This document shows positions 34,324 through 43,617 of a DNA stretch of 64,000 nucleotides, piece after piece. The DNA is taken from the NCBI RefSeq assembly GCF_003991905.1, contig NZ_RSCL01000009.1:305894-369893 (forward strand), given 5' to 3'. A program made the position numbers and the translations under genes. The first letter of the stretch is position 1. Each line of letters begins with the position of its first letter. The notes below the pieces were generated by a model. It was not told where the DNA came from and did not search any database. It saw only the letters and a program-made list of their open reading frames with translations. The stretch is from Dulcicalothrix desertica PCC 7102. Its GTDB lineage: Bacteria > Cyanobacteriota > Cyanobacteriia > Cyanobacteriales > Nostocaceae.

Positions 34324-35016
34324 GTGGCATCAACATCAGAAAATATAAGTAGTAATCAAAACGAAGCAGGCGATACTGAACGCTGGGCTTCGTTAATTGG
34401 TGGCGGTACTATGGTACTAATGGGCTTGAAGCAGCGTTCACTACGGGGAGTATTGACTGCTATAGCTGGAGGTGGACTACTTTACCAAGGTGTAAAGAAA
34501 AAAAGTACTATTCAACAAGCACAAGAAGCTATAGGAATAGGACAAGTTATTAAAGTTGAAAAAACGGTAACTATCAACAAACCTGCTGATGAGTTATACC
34601 GTTTTTGGCGTAACTTGGAGAACTTGCCTAATTTTATGAAGCATCTCAAAGAAGTTAAAGTGCTTGATAACAAACGTTCACACTGGGTTGCAACGGCGCC
34701 ATTAGGTACAAGTATTGAATGGGATGCTGAAATTCTCGAAGACCGTGAGAATGAGTTTATTTCTTGGGCTTCTGTAGAAGATGCAGATGTGGATAACTCT
34801 GGTTTTGTTAGGTTTACAAAAGCACCTGGAGACAGAGGTACCGAAGTGAAAGTTGTAATGGAATATACTCCACCAGGAGGCGCTTTAACAGCAGCTTTTG
34901 CAAAACTCTTCGGGGAAGAGCCAGAACAGCAAATAGGTGATGAGCTACGTCGCTTCAAGATGTTAATGGAAGCTGGCGAAATAGCCACAACCGAAGGACA
35001 ACCACGCGGAAAGTAA
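34324..35016 (+). CDS. SRPBCC family protein with N-terminal glycine-rich membrane region
   Basis: The 230-residue product starts at GTG 34324. Residues about 20-65 are hydrophobic and glycine-rich (LIGGGTMVLMGLKQRSLRGV), resembling the small DUF2892-type membrane hairpin. Residues 75-220 form a START/polyketide-cyclase-like domain (KTVTINKPADELYRFWRNLENLPNFMKHL), a hydrophobic-ligand pocket. Such proteins with this fusion are found in many stress-type bacterial clusters, but ligand and role are unknown. The alcohol dehydrogenase follows after nine bases. Confidence 0.88.
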   Translation: MASTSENISSNQNEAGDTERWASLIGGGTMVLMGLKQRSLRGVLTAIAGGGLLYQGVKKKSTIQQAQEAIGIGQVIKVEKTVTINKPADELYRFWRNLENLPNFMKHLKEVKVLDNKRSHWVATAPLGTSIEWDAEILEDRENEFISWASVEDADVDNSGFVRFTKAPGDRGTEVKVVMEYTPPGGALTAAFAKLFGEEPEQQIGDELRRFKMLMEAGEIATTEGQPRGK

Positions 35017-35025
35017 GGTAAAATT

Positions 35026-36195
35026 ATGAAAGCTGTTTGTTGGCACGGAGCAAATGACGTGCGGGTTGAAACTGTAGATGATCCAAAGATTATTAACCCG
35101 CGCGATGCTATTTTGAAAATTACATCCACTGCCATATGTGGTTCGGACTTACATATATATGGTGGTTATATTCCTACTGTTCAGCCTGGTGATATCATCG
35201 GTCATGAATTTATGGGAGAAGTAGTTGATGTTGGTAGTAATATCAGTAATCTTAAAGTCGGTGATAGAGTAGTAGTACCTTCGATGATTGGTTGCGGTCA
35301 CTGTCACTACTGTTCGCATGATATGTGGTCGCTATGTGATAATTCTAACCATAAAGGTTGGATGGAAGAGAAACTATTTGGTAATATCACTTCAGCTATT
35401 TATGGATATTCTCATACTTTTGGTGGATATGCAGGCGCCCAAGCTGAGTATGTAAGAGTTCCATTTGCGGATGTTGGCACTCTTAAAGTTCCTAAAGATA
35501 TACCAGATGAGAAATTATTATTTATCTCGGATGCTATCCCAACCGGATATATGGGCGCCGAGTTATGTAATATTCAACCTGGTGATACTGTAGCCGTATG
35601 GGGATGTGGTTCAGTCGGTCAATTTGCAATGATCAGTGCTTATATGATGGGTGCTGAGAAAGTTATTGGTATTGACCGCTTTCCAGAACGGTTAGAGTTA
35701 GCCAAGAAATATGCCAAAGCTGAAGTAATTAACTATGAAGAAATAGACGCAGGTGAAGCATTAAAGGAAATGACGGGTGGTCGTGGTCCTGATGCTTGTA
35801 TTGATGCTGTAGGTTTGGAAGCACATGGTGTAGGATTTGAGGACTTTTACGACCAAACAAAGCAAAAATTGCGTTTAGAAACTGACCGTCCCCATGTTTT
35901 ACGACAAATGATGTTAGCTTGTCGTAAAGGTGGCACCCTCTCCATTATGGGTGTATATGGAGGCTTCATTGATAAAATCCCTCTCGGCGCCGCTTTTAAT
36001 AAAGGTTTAACCTTCCGCATGGGACAAATGCACGGTCAAAAATACATGCATAAGCTTCTCGAAATGATATTAGAAGGTAAATTTGACCCTTCACAAGTAG
36101 TCACACATCAACTTCCACTTGAACAGGCGCCGCACGGTTACGAAATATTTCAGCAAAAGAAAGATAACTGTATTAAAGTAGTCTTAAAGCCGTAA
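35026..36195 (+). CDS. Zinc-dependent alcohol dehydrogenase, first paralogue
   Basis: The 389-residue medium-chain dehydrogenase has catalytic-zinc ligands in [10 protein letters not shown] and GHEFMGE, a structural-zinc loop with CGHCHYC...SLC, and the Rossmann motif WGCGSVGQFA. It is of the glutathione-independent formaldehyde-dehydrogenase-like type that removes aldehydes or alcohols with NAD(P). A very similar gene lies at 37005-38174, clearly a tandem duplicate. The substrate is not deducible. The gene is nine bases behind the SRPBCC gene. Confidence 0.92.
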   Translation: MKAVCWHGANDVRVETVDDPKIINPRDAILKITSTAICGSDLHIYGGYIPTVQPGDIIGHEFMGEVVDVGSNISNLKVGDRVVVPSMIGCGHCHYCSHDMWSLCDNSNHKGWMEEKLFGNITSAIYGYSHTFGGYAGAQAEYVRVPFADVGTLKVPKDIPDEKLLFISDAIPTGYMGAELCNIQPGDTVAVWGCGSVGQFAMISAYMMGAEKVIGIDRFPERLELAKKYAKAEVINYEEIDAGEALKEMTGGRGPDACIDAVGLEAHGVGFEDFYDQTKQKLRLETDRPHVLRQMMLACRKGGTLSIMGVYGGFIDKIPLGAAFNKGLTFRMGQMHGQKYMHKLLEMILEGKFDPSQVVTHQLPLEQAPHGYEIFQQKKDNCIKVVLKP

Positions 36196-36270
36196 AAAAC
36201 AATTTTTTTGGCGAATTTTGCGTCGATTGAGTTCAAAATTTCTACATCTATCCAATGGAGTAACTTTTCA

Positions 36271-36903
36271 ATGAATATATTACGTAGAGCATTGACTTTA
36301 TTAATAGCAGCATTTGCATTCATCACAATTCAATTTGGTAACACCAACATCCAACCAGCATTTGCTGATAACACAGTAGTATCACCCGAAGGCGTATACT
36401 ACAAAGGTACGCCAGATGATAGTATTCACAAAAACCTCAAACAAAATAGCTACGATAGCGATACCAACAGAAACAAACAAAATAACGGTATCAAAGGTGA
36501 GAACTACAAGAATAATGCTGACGAGACCGAGTTCTATAGAACCAAAGTTGACGACGGCACTGTTGGACAACAAGCTAGAAATAAATCTCAAAGCAGCGAT
36601 GGAACAGTAGTATCGCCTGAAGGCGTATACTATAAAGGTGTGCCAGATGATGATGTTCACAAAAGCATAAGAGAAAATAGCTACGAAAGCGCTACCAAAA
36701 ACTACAATACCAGCAGCGGCAACATCATAGAAGAAATTAAAGAAAAAATCGAAGAAACCGCTGAAACAGTAACAGAAAAACTCAATTTGAACGAAGAAAC
36801 ACCCCGTGCGACTAAAGAGTTCTTACGCACTACTGAAAAACAAGTAGAAAAAGCAGTTGAACCTGTAACAGGAACTCGTAGCGGTTATTATCAAATACCA
36901 TAA
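36271..36903 (+). CDS. Secreted protein with two VVSPEGVYYKG repeats
   Basis: Starting at ATG 36271 (GGAG ten bases before), the 210-residue protein has a signal peptide (MNILRRALTLLIAAFAF, cleavage after AFA). Two copies of TVVSPEGVYYKGxPDD occur (about 35-50 and 112-128), each followed by a polar HKxxxxNSY stretch. The C-terminal 60 residues are charged and helical (EEIKEKIEETAETVTEKL). It is hydrophilic and of LEA-like composition; a periplasmic or extracellular stress protein is likely. It lies between the two dehydrogenase paralogues. I do not recognise the family. Confidence 0.75.
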   Translation: MNILRRALTLLIAAFAFITIQFGNTNIQPAFADNTVVSPEGVYYKGTPDDSIHKNLKQNSYDSDTNRNKQNNGIKGENYKNNADETEFYRTKVDDGTVGQQARNKSQSSDGTVVSPEGVYYKGVPDDDVHKSIRENSYESATKNYNTSSGNIIEEIKEKIEETAETVTEKLNLNEETPRATKEFLRTTEKQVEKAVEPVTGTRSGYYQIP

Positions 36904-36909
36904 CTCTTA

Positions 36910-36976
36910 CTTTGTGACCTTTGTGTTTTTGTGGTTTATTTTTAACGAACCGCAAAGACGCAAAGAGCGAAAAGAG
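36910..36976. repeat. CTTTGTG/CGCAAAG-rich repeat
   Basis: CTTTGTGACCTTTGTG on the left and ACCGCAAAGACGCAAAG on the right are inverted. It belongs to the same family as 21296-21360 and lies between the secreted-protein gene and the second dehydrogenase. Confidence 0.6.
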
Positions 36977-37004
36977 AAGAGAGAAATAAATAAGGAATAT
37001 AATT

Positions 37005-38174
37005 ATGAAAGCAGTATGCTGGCATGGCGCCAATAAAGTCCAAGTAGATACAGTGCCAGACCCAAAAATATTAAATCCGCGCGATGCGATAATTAAAATC
37101 ACTTCAACAGCTATCTGCGGTTCAGACTTACATTTATATAATGGCTATATTCCGACAATGCAGAGTGGGGATATATTAGGTCATGAATTTATGGGAGAAG
37201 TGGTAGAAGTAGGAACATCTGTCAAAAATGTCAAAGTTGGTGACAGAGTTGTTGTTCCTTTTACTATCGCTTGTGGTAACTGTTTCTTTTGTCAAAAAGA
37301 CTTGTGGTCATTATGCGATAACTCTAACCCCAATGGTTGGTTAGCAGAAAAGGTTATGGGTCATTCACCTTCGGGATTATTCGGATACTCGCACATCTTC
37401 GGAGGATACGCTGGTGGACAAGCAGAATATGCACGTGTTCCATTTGCGGATACAGGTTTACTCAAAATACCTGATGGAATGACTGATGAGCAAGTTTTAT
37501 TTTTAACAGATATTTTTCCAACTGGATATATGGCAGCAGAGAACTGTCATATCAAACCAGGTGATATCGTCGCTATATGGGGATGTGGACCAGTTGGACA
37601 GTTTGCCATAAAAAGCGCGTTTATGTTAGGTGCCGAAAGAGTCATAGCTATTGACCGTATTCCTGAACGTTTACAAATGGCGAAAGACATGTGTAAAGCA
37701 GAGGTTCTTAACTACGAAGAACTAGATGTAGGTGAAGCGCTCAAAGAAATGACAGGAGGTCGTGGCCCAGATGCAGTTATTGACGCAGTAGGACTTGAGG
37801 CGCATGGTACTGATTTTATGGCATTGCACGACCAAGTTTTGCAAGCCGTCAAAATAGAACCCGACCGTCCTACAGCATTACGTCAAGTTATTGTTTCTTG
37901 TGCCAAAGGTGGTCACGTATCTATAGCAGGCGCCTACGGTGGATTTGTTGATAAACTGCCAATGGGCGCCGCAATGAACAAAGCTCTAACCTTTAAAATG
38001 GGACAAACACACGTTCATAAATATTTAAAACCTTTACTCGAACGTATTCAAAACGGTGATATTGACCCAACCTTTGTAATTACACACACTCTGCCATTAG
38101 ATCAGGCCCCGCATGGTTACGACATATTCAAGCACAAAAAAGACAACTGCATCAAAATTGTCTTAAAACCTTAG
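37005..38174 (+). CDS. Zinc-dependent alcohol dehydrogenase, second paralogue
   Basis: This 389-residue protein has the same length as the one at 35026 and is similar throughout ([14 protein letters not shown] start, [43 protein letters not shown]). Zinc sites and cofactor site are intact, so both copies should be functional. Differences in the substrate-side loops suggest different or broadened substrate ranges. A ribosome site AAGGA is 12 bases before the ATG. The cupin gene follows 56 bases later. Confidence 0.92.
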   Translation: MKAVCWHGANKVQVDTVPDPKILNPRDAIIKITSTAICGSDLHLYNGYIPTMQSGDILGHEFMGEVVEVGTSVKNVKVGDRVVVPFTIACGNCFFCQKDLWSLCDNSNPNGWLAEKVMGHSPSGLFGYSHIFGGYAGGQAEYARVPFADTGLLKIPDGMTDEQVLFLTDIFPTGYMAAENCHIKPGDIVAIWGCGPVGQFAIKSAFMLGAERVIAIDRIPERLQMAKDMCKAEVLNYEELDVGEALKEMTGGRGPDAVIDAVGLEAHGTDFMALHDQVLQAVKIEPDRPTALRQVIVSCAKGGHVSIAGAYGGFVDKLPMGAAMNKALTFKMGQTHVHKYLKPLLERIQNGDIDPTFVITHTLPLDQAPHGYDIFKHKKDNCIKIVLKP

Positions 38175-38230
38175 CAAATGTAGAAATAATAGTCGGCGCC
38201 GCAGCACCACCATAAAAGGAGAAAATAATC

Positions 38231-38572
38231 ATGGCTGACACAAGCGTTAAAAAAGTAGATTCTGCTTACTCACCCACAGGTCAACTCGGACAAAAATATT
38301 TAGCATCAGGAAAAACCCTTTCGATGCGACTTTGGCAAGACGAACAACCAGGTGAAGCTAAAGAACCAACAGCACGCGAGTACGAAACAGTAGGTTACGT
38401 CATTAAAGGTACAGCAGAGTTACACCTCGAAGGTCAAGTAGTAAAACTTGAACCAGGTAACTCATGGGTAGTTCCCAAAGGAGCATCCCACACCTACAAA
38501 ATCTTAGAATCATTTACCGCAGTCGAAGCAACAAGTCCACCAGCACAAGTGCATGGACGTGACGAAAATTAA
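38231..38572 (+). CDS. Single-domain cupin
   Basis: The 113-residue protein has the two cupin motifs in order (YVIKGTAELHLEGQ and PGNSWVVPKGASHTY). Several usual metal ligands are not obvious; motif 1 has no HxH pair and motif 2 keeps one histidine. It may be a small-molecule binder or a regulatory, non-metal cupin. AAAAGGAG precedes the ATG. It ends the 32.7-38.6 kb gene group. Confidence 0.85.
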   Translation: MADTSVKKVDSAYSPTGQLGQKYLASGKTLSMRLWQDEQPGEAKEPTAREYETVGYVIKGTAELHLEGQVVKLEPGNSWVVPKGASHTYKILESFTAVEATSPPAQVHGRDEN

Positions 38573-38591
38573 CAACATCTTCAAATAATTC

Positions 38592-38618
38592 TTGTGGGGT
38601 GGGCATCCTTGCCCGCCC
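38592..38618. repeat. GTGGGGTGGGCATCC repeat, short copy
   Basis: This repeats the left arm of the element at 13368-13457 (GTGGGGTGGGCATCCT, then GCCCGCCC). It lies shortly after the cupin stop codon and may end the transcript. Confidence 0.65.
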
Positions 38619-38630
38619 TTTTAAATTTGA

Positions 38631-38766
38631 TTAACACTCTAAACGTGGATTAAGTGAGCGTCTTAACATTTCTTCCATTCGCTCCATCGCGTAATCAATT
38701 GTTTGTATTAGATACGCGATACTTGCTTCTAACTAGGCGCCTTGCTGGGCAATCGCTAAAAGTAAT
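38631..38766 (-). pseudogene. Fragment of a small unknown gene
   Basis: On the minus strand the end of an ORF reads LEASIAYLIQTIDYAMERM, then EEMLRRSLNPRLEC and stop. Upstream it is cut by TAG at 38733-38735, beyond which the same frame reads LLAIAQQGA before another stop. There is no start codon before the first methionine. The protein-like pattern and the in-frame stop suggest a degraded gene. The remaining gap to 38889 shows nothing more. Confidence 0.35.
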
Positions 38767-38889
38767 TATATTTTATAGTAGAGAATGATACTGCTATTGG
38801 TATAAATTACAAATATCTGTATACCTTTAGTCGTAGATTGACTATATTTAGTATAAAAGAAAACAATTGTATATTATGCCGTTAGCACG

Positions 38890-40014
38890 ATGACCTGGCA
38901 TGGAAATAGTTGGATATTGTTTGATGATGCGGCGCAGGTAATAATAATGGTAGTGAATCAACTTTTGTTAAAGCAGCATATTGAACGCATTGCAATAGTG
39001 CGCGCGCTGCCTGGTTTGGAAAATTTGATGTGCATTATTCCAGCTTTGCGAGCATTACGCGCAGCATTCCCTCATGCTCATATAACTTTAATAGGATTAT
39101 TCTCTCCAGAGATTATAAAACAGCGATGGCGCCACTTAATTGACGATTTTATTGAATTTCCAGGATATCCAGGTATTCCAGAATCACCATCAGTTCACAA
39201 AATTCCAGAATTTTTAGCCAAAGTTCAGGCTCTACAGTTTGACTTAGCGTTACAAATGCACGATAACGGTACTATTATAAATAGCTTTACTTCATTACTC
39301 GGTGCCCGTATTAACGCCGGATTTTATATGAGCGGTTATTATTGTCCAGACCCCACCCACTTTATACATTATCCTGATAACCAACCGGAAATATGGCGCC
39401 ATCTAAAATTAATGAAATTTTTAGGTATCCCAGTTAAAGACGACGAATTAGAATTTCCACTTTTACAAACAGATTTTATTGAGTTGAGCAAAATTGAAGT
39501 TACAAATTACCTACCACCAGATAAATATGTCTGCATTGATTTAGATAATTTTCAACGACATTTGTCAGCTGAAAACTTAGCCAAAATTGCCGAAGCAATT
39601 ACAGAACGCAGTTATCAAGTAGTATTAACAGGTTCAGCAGAACAAACTAATTTAGCGGCCACAGTCGCTTCTCTTTCCTCAATTTCATCAGTCAATTTAG
39701 TGGGAAAAATCAGCATTGGAGCATTATCAGCGCTCTTAGTTAATACTTCACTTTTAATTTGCAATAATATTTTTGTATCATATTTAGCTGCTGCATTACA
39801 CACTAAAAGTATCGTAATACTTGATGGTGAAGTCGAACGGTGGGCGCCACAAGACCGTCAACTTCATCGTATATTGAGTTCAGATTACAAAATTATAACC
39901 GAATGGATTGGTTTTAACAGTGAGGGTAATCTTCGTCAGATGTCTGCTAAATTAGCGGTGACTCCAGCAATGGTCATGACGCAAGTTGACGCACTACTGT
40001 CATCAAAATTCTAG
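38890..40014 (+). CDS. Glycosyltransferase family 9 protein (heptosyltransferase-like)
   Basis: The 374-residue protein has the GT9 start IAIVRALPGLENLMCIIPALRALRAAFP and the C-terminal Rossmann half with SAEQTNLAATVASL and LVGKISIGALSALL. Family members add heptose or other sugars to lipopolysaccharide core or to glycolipids. The usual LL-T/S-D-T-G stretch reads LLICNNIFVSYLAAAL, so the active-site region is atypical. The start at 38890 or the ATG at 38947 (MVVNQLLL) are both possible. It stands alone. Confidence 0.8.
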   Translation: MTWHGNSWILFDDAAQVIIMVVNQLLLKQHIERIAIVRALPGLENLMCIIPALRALRAAFPHAHITLIGLFSPEIIKQRWRHLIDDFIEFPGYPGIPESPSVHKIPEFLAKVQALQFDLALQMHDNGTIINSFTSLLGARINAGFYMSGYYCPDPTHFIHYPDNQPEIWRHLKLMKFLGIPVKDDELEFPLLQTDFIELSKIEVTNYLPPDKYVCIDLDNFQRHLSAENLAKIAEAITERSYQVVLTGSAEQTNLAATVASLSSISSVNLVGKISIGALSALLVNTSLLICNNIFVSYLAAALHTKSIVILDGEVERWAPQDRQLHRILSSDYKIITEWIGFNSEGNLRQMSAKLAVTPAMVMTQVDALLSSKF

Positions 40015-40241
40015 CTATTTTGCTTTAACACCCAATCTAAATAAGCCAAAATATCATGGTCTTCACGCTGTTGAAGCATTTTTTGCACTCGCTCTTGTAA
40101 CTGGGCATCTTTTGCTTTTGAAGACTGGTCATTGTTTTGTGAGCTATCTTTGAGCAAATTATACAATCTTTCAAGATATGGCTTAGGTATGGTTACGGTA
40201 ATCTCGTTTGTGTTGAAAAAGTCTAAGTCAGCTGTGTTCAT
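40011..40241 (-). CDS. Small hypothetical protein
   Basis: The ATG at 40241 with GAGGGA upstream gives 76 residues; an earlier in-frame codon at 40253 is less likely. It starts with TADLDFFNTNEITVTIPKPY, a strand-helix like small DNA-binding antitoxins, followed by a polar coiled coil and a last helix (ILAYLDWVLKQ). It converges on the GT9 gene with a four-base overlap. No partner toxin is nearby and the family is not recognised. The 382 bases to the next gene (40254-40635) contain no ORF or recognisable element. Confidence 0.6.
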   Translation of the reverse strand: MNTADLDFFNTNEITVTIPKPYLERLYNLLKDSSQNNDQSSKAKDAQLQERVQKMLQQREDHDILAYLDWVLKQNS

Positions 40242-40635
40242 TATTTCCCTCATATTTTCACGTTTTGTTTTTTATCTTACAAAGCTTTGTTATTGAGCAA
40301 TTTCTAACTTACATCTATAAATATTGCCTTGATTGTGATTACTTAATAAACCGAGAAAATGCGGACTTCCACATTACACTCTGATACAGCGGTATGCATT
40401 ACCACTCTGGAAAGCGCTTTTTTGCGTCATTACAATATATACAGTAATTTATAAAAACTGTTTTTTTTATTGAGTCTTGTCATAAAAATCAAGATTTTTC
40501 CTATAAACCCGGTTTATTTATAATTTATTTCTTTTGACTGCGATGAGAAGTGTCTGTAGAAGGATGCTTACCTCAGTAGTGTGGAGTATTAATAGAATTC
40601 AGTGGAGTTGACGCTAGGCAGTAAAGGAGAGTCAC

Positions 40636-41640
40636 TTGATATTTAATAAGGTTGTTAGTCTGTTTAAGGAGACGTTTGAAGAGTGGTCAAAGGATAAGGC
40701 TTCACGGTTAGCAGCCGCATTATCTTATTACACGATATTTTCCATCGCTCCTTTGTTAATCATTATCATTGCTGTTGTCGGCGCCGTATTTGGTGAAGAG
40801 GCAGCAAGAGGTGCTATCGAAGTACAACTTCGAGGTTTAGTAGGTCAAGAAAGTGCTGCTCTTATTCAAGGCGCCATTCAAAGCGCAAGTCAACCTCAAC
40901 AAGGAACGATTGCATCAGCAATTAGTGTTCTAGTACTATTATTTGGTGCTACTGGTCTATTTACAGAATTACAAGATTCACTCAATACAATTTGGGAAGT
41001 ACAGCCCAAACCTGGACGTGCAGTAAAAAACATGATTCGCCAAAGGTTTTTATCGTTTACGATGATTTTGGGAATCGGGTTTTTATTGCTAGTATCACTT
41101 GTGATGAGTACTGCTTTATCTGCTACAGTCGGTTATTTTCAAAATCTATTACCAGGTATTGATGGTATTTGGCAGTTAGTCACATTTTTTGTATCTTTTG
41201 TTGTTACGACTATATTATTCGGATTAATCTTTAAAGTTCTTCCAGATGTTAAAATTGCTTGGAGTGATGTTTTAATCGGCGCCTCGATAACATCGTTATT
41301 ATTCTCAATTGGTAGATATTTACTAGGTTTTTACTTAGCAAGAGCCACATTTAACTCTACTTATGGCGCCGCTGGTTCGATAGTAGTAATCTTGTTCTGG
41401 GTTAACTACGCTGCTCAAATTTTATTTTTCGGCGCCGAATTTACACAGGTATATGCACGTAGATACGGAACACAAATAGTTCCCGATAAAAACGCAGTAC
41501 CAATAACAGAAGAAGCGCGTTTACAACAGGGAATGAAACCGAATAATTCTAAGCGTACATCTCGTAAGAATAATAATTGGTTAAATCGTTTGTGGCGCCA
41601 GTTGAAACCGTCTAAGAATAAGCGCAAAAAAAATTATTAA
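40636..41640 (+). CDS. YihY/BrkB family inner-membrane protein
   Basis: The 334-residue protein begins with ETFEEWSKDKASRLAAALSYYTIFSIAPLL, the YihY hallmark, and has about six membrane segments, ending in a basic cytoplasmic tail (SKRTSRKNNNW...KRKKNY). Members form integral membrane proteins of uncertain role, earlier annotated wrongly as RNase BN. The start is TTG at 40636 with GGAG ten bases before; no ATG is near. It converges with the FG-GAP gene. Confidence 0.92.
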   Translation: MIFNKVVSLFKETFEEWSKDKASRLAAALSYYTIFSIAPLLIIIIAVVGAVFGEEAARGAIEVQLRGLVGQESAALIQGAIQSASQPQQGTIASAISVLVLLFGATGLFTELQDSLNTIWEVQPKPGRAVKNMIRQRFLSFTMILGIGFLLLVSLVMSTALSATVGYFQNLLPGIDGIWQLVTFFVSFVVTTILFGLIFKVLPDVKIAWSDVLIGASITSLLFSIGRYLLGFYLARATFNSTYGAAGSIVVILFWVNYAAQILFFGAEFTQVYARRYGTQIVPDKNAVPITEEARLQQGMKPNNSKRTSRKNNNWLNRLWRQLKPSKNKRKKNY

Positions 41641-41642
41641 TT

Positions 41643-41703
41643 GGCGCCCCGTCTGACCTAAAACACAGGCGGGGTAAATAATACACAGGCTTTCCGGCCT
41701 GTG
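41643..41703. terminator. Bidirectional terminator-like hairpins between convergent genes
   Basis: Two hairpins fill the 66-base space: GGCGCCCCG with CGGGG, and CACAGGC-TTTCC-GGCCTGTG (41684-41703). The second resembles the dispersed GCACAGGC repeats at 7062 and 8733. No T-run follows, so the function is inferred from position. Confidence 0.5.
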
Positions 41704-41706
41704 CTA

Positions 41707-42930
41707 CTAGTTAATATTGGTTTTCCATTCGGCGCCAGCATTAATTACGGTACTTTCCGAAGCAGTAGTACCATTCATGAACCATAATTTATTGTCACCG
41801 CTTGTGGTGTCACGCCAGAAAATATCAGTCTTACCATCATCATCGAAATCACCGATAGTATATTTCAACGATGGGTCAGTTTTAGCCAAAAATGCTGAAG
41901 TAGAAACCGATGAGCCATCCATCAGCCAAGCTGTATTTTCTCCAGTTGTTTGATTACGCCAAAAAATATCGGTTTTACCATCTCCATTAAAATCACCGAT
42001 ATCAGCTTTCCAATCCGAATTTACTTTCTCAAGGTCACTGCTGAAAAGTAGAGTTCCATTCATTAACCACATTGATGTATCACCTGTGGCTTTATTGTGC
42101 CATAGAACATCATTTCGGCTGTCTCCGTTAAAATCTCCTATCTTATAATCCCAATTTGCATCCATTTTTTGCAAGAATGAACCAGAGAAATTGGTGCCAT
42201 TCATCAGCCAAATTGCGGTTTCAGTGGTTTTTTTATTACGCCAAAACAAATCTGTGTTACCGTCACCATTGAAATCAACTATCGTTGGTTCCCAACCTAA
42301 ATCCTCTGTTCGAGTCAGATAAGCTGCGGTTTTGACGTTATTATTATCCATCAACCAAGTTGCATTTTCACCAGTTGCGGTATTATGCCAAAATGCATCA
42401 CTTTTACCATCACCATCAAAATCAGCAATATCTAGTTTCCAATTAGAGTCTATGGTTTGTAGTTGAGTGGAGCTAGCAACATTACCACCATCCATTATCC
42501 ACAAGCTATTTTCACCTGTTTTTCTATTGCGCCAAAAAATATCACTTTTGGCATCGCGGTTAAAATCACCTAGTTTGTACTCCCAGTCTGAACTCATACT
42601 TGGCACAAACTTACCTTCAGATATATTTTTGCCATCCATTATCCAAATAGCTGTTTCACCCGTCTTATCATTACGCCACAATAAATCTTTTCTGCCATCC
42701 CCATTAAAATCGGCGTATGTAGCAGGATTACTAAAAATGGAATTAGGATTTGGATTAGACCTGGGTATATTATATTGTTGGTTCGATATTTCTCCTGAAG
42801 ATGAATTAGAAGACTTACTAAAATCAAAACTAAAACCTGGGTTGTCTATCAGGTCATTCTTTGGTATAAAAGCGCTAACTGAATCTATATTCCCAAAAGG
42901 GGTATTTGCTGATAATTTAGAAGAGTCCAT
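41707..42930 (-). CDS. FG-GAP/VCBS-type repeat protein
   Basis: After an 85-residue Ser/Asn-rich head, seven repeats of about 45 residues follow, each with a D.NGDGKTDIFWRN Ca-binding-like loop, then TGE..AWLMDG (for example GDFNGDGKTDIFWRN). These form a beta-propeller of the integrin-alpha type. Such cyanobacterial proteins are mostly extracellular, though no classical signal peptide is seen here; a C-terminal secretion signal or non-classical export is possible. It is downstream of the GG-leader peptide on the same strand with a 184-base gap. Confidence 0.88.
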   Translation of the reverse strand: MDSSKLSANTPFGNIDSVSAFIPKNDLIDNPGFSFDFSKSSNSSSGEISNQQYNIPRSNPNPNSIFSNPATYADFNGDGRKDLLWRNDKTGETAIWIMDGKNISEGKFVPSMSSDWEYKLGDFNRDAKSDIFWRNRKTGENSLWIMDGGNVASSTQLQTIDSNWKLDIADFDGDGKSDAFWHNTATGENATWLMDNNNVKTAAYLTRTEDLGWEPTIVDFNGDGNTDLFWRNKKTTETAIWLMNGTNFSGSFLQKMDANWDYKIGDFNGDSRNDVLWHNKATGDTSMWLMNGTLLFSSDLEKVNSDWKADIGDFNGDGKTDIFWRNQTTGENTAWLMDGSSVSTSAFLAKTDPSLKYTIGDFDDDGKTDIFWRDTTSGDNKLWFMNGTTASESTVINAGAEWKTNIN

Positions 42931-43114
42931 GATACGATTATTGAGTAATTTTCAATAATTCTTAATGTTTTTTACTCAATAATCTGTAAAATAGTAACAT
43001 ACTTTCTTTTTGAGAAAGTAGCGTAAATATCAAAAAAAATTATCACGCATAAATATTATAATCATTTTTTCGGGTGCGTGACGCTTGAAGTTACACACCA
43101 ACATCTCAGAAGAC

Positions 43115-43351
43115 CTAGCTAATAACAATATTTTGCCCAGCACTAGATGCTACTTCACTAAAATTGAATAGTGAACCAGTATAGCTTCCATTAGGGCCTG
43201 CATAGGTTTGTTGAGCAACATTCAAAGTTTTTTGATAAAAACTATTGTTGGCACTTGACGCAAACCCACCAATATCACCTAGTATTAAAGATAAACCACC
43301 TGCGACATTATCAAGTTCATCCAGTGATAATTCAATTGCTTCATTAGACAT
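43115..43351 (-). CDS. GG-leader peptide precursor, CTB-type
   Basis: The 78-residue precursor has a leader MSNEAIELSLDELDNVAGG, a classic double-glycine cleavage motif, and a core of about 59 residues rich in Ser, Asn, Gly and aromatic residues (LSLILGDIGGFASSANNSFY). It has the form of the cyanobacterial 'CTB' bacteriocin-like family. No exporter gene is within reach; the NHLM-type HlyD gene at 15145 is a candidate in trans. Its role is unknown. Confidence 0.82.
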   Translation of the reverse strand: MSNEAIELSLDELDNVAGGLSLILGDIGGFASSANNSFYQKTLNVAQQTYAGPNGSYTGSLFNFSEVASSAGQNIVIS

Positions 43352-43617
43352 ATTTTTAATCTCCGTTATATTTATTTGAATGCGTTTGTTGGCTTTCTTG
43401 TATATATACTATAAATTTCGCTTTCGCTTGGGTATCGGGAAAAAGTTGGGATAAATGGCGCCTCGTCTCCATCGAAAATAGTCATACTTTAGTTTGATAA
43501 GATTTAGAAAACGATGCGTTGCGATGAATAATAGTGAAATATTTTGCTTTAAAGTACATATTGCATATATTTTAGAAGATGGATAAGATTAATTTTTATT
43601 AACCGGGGGGGTAAAAA

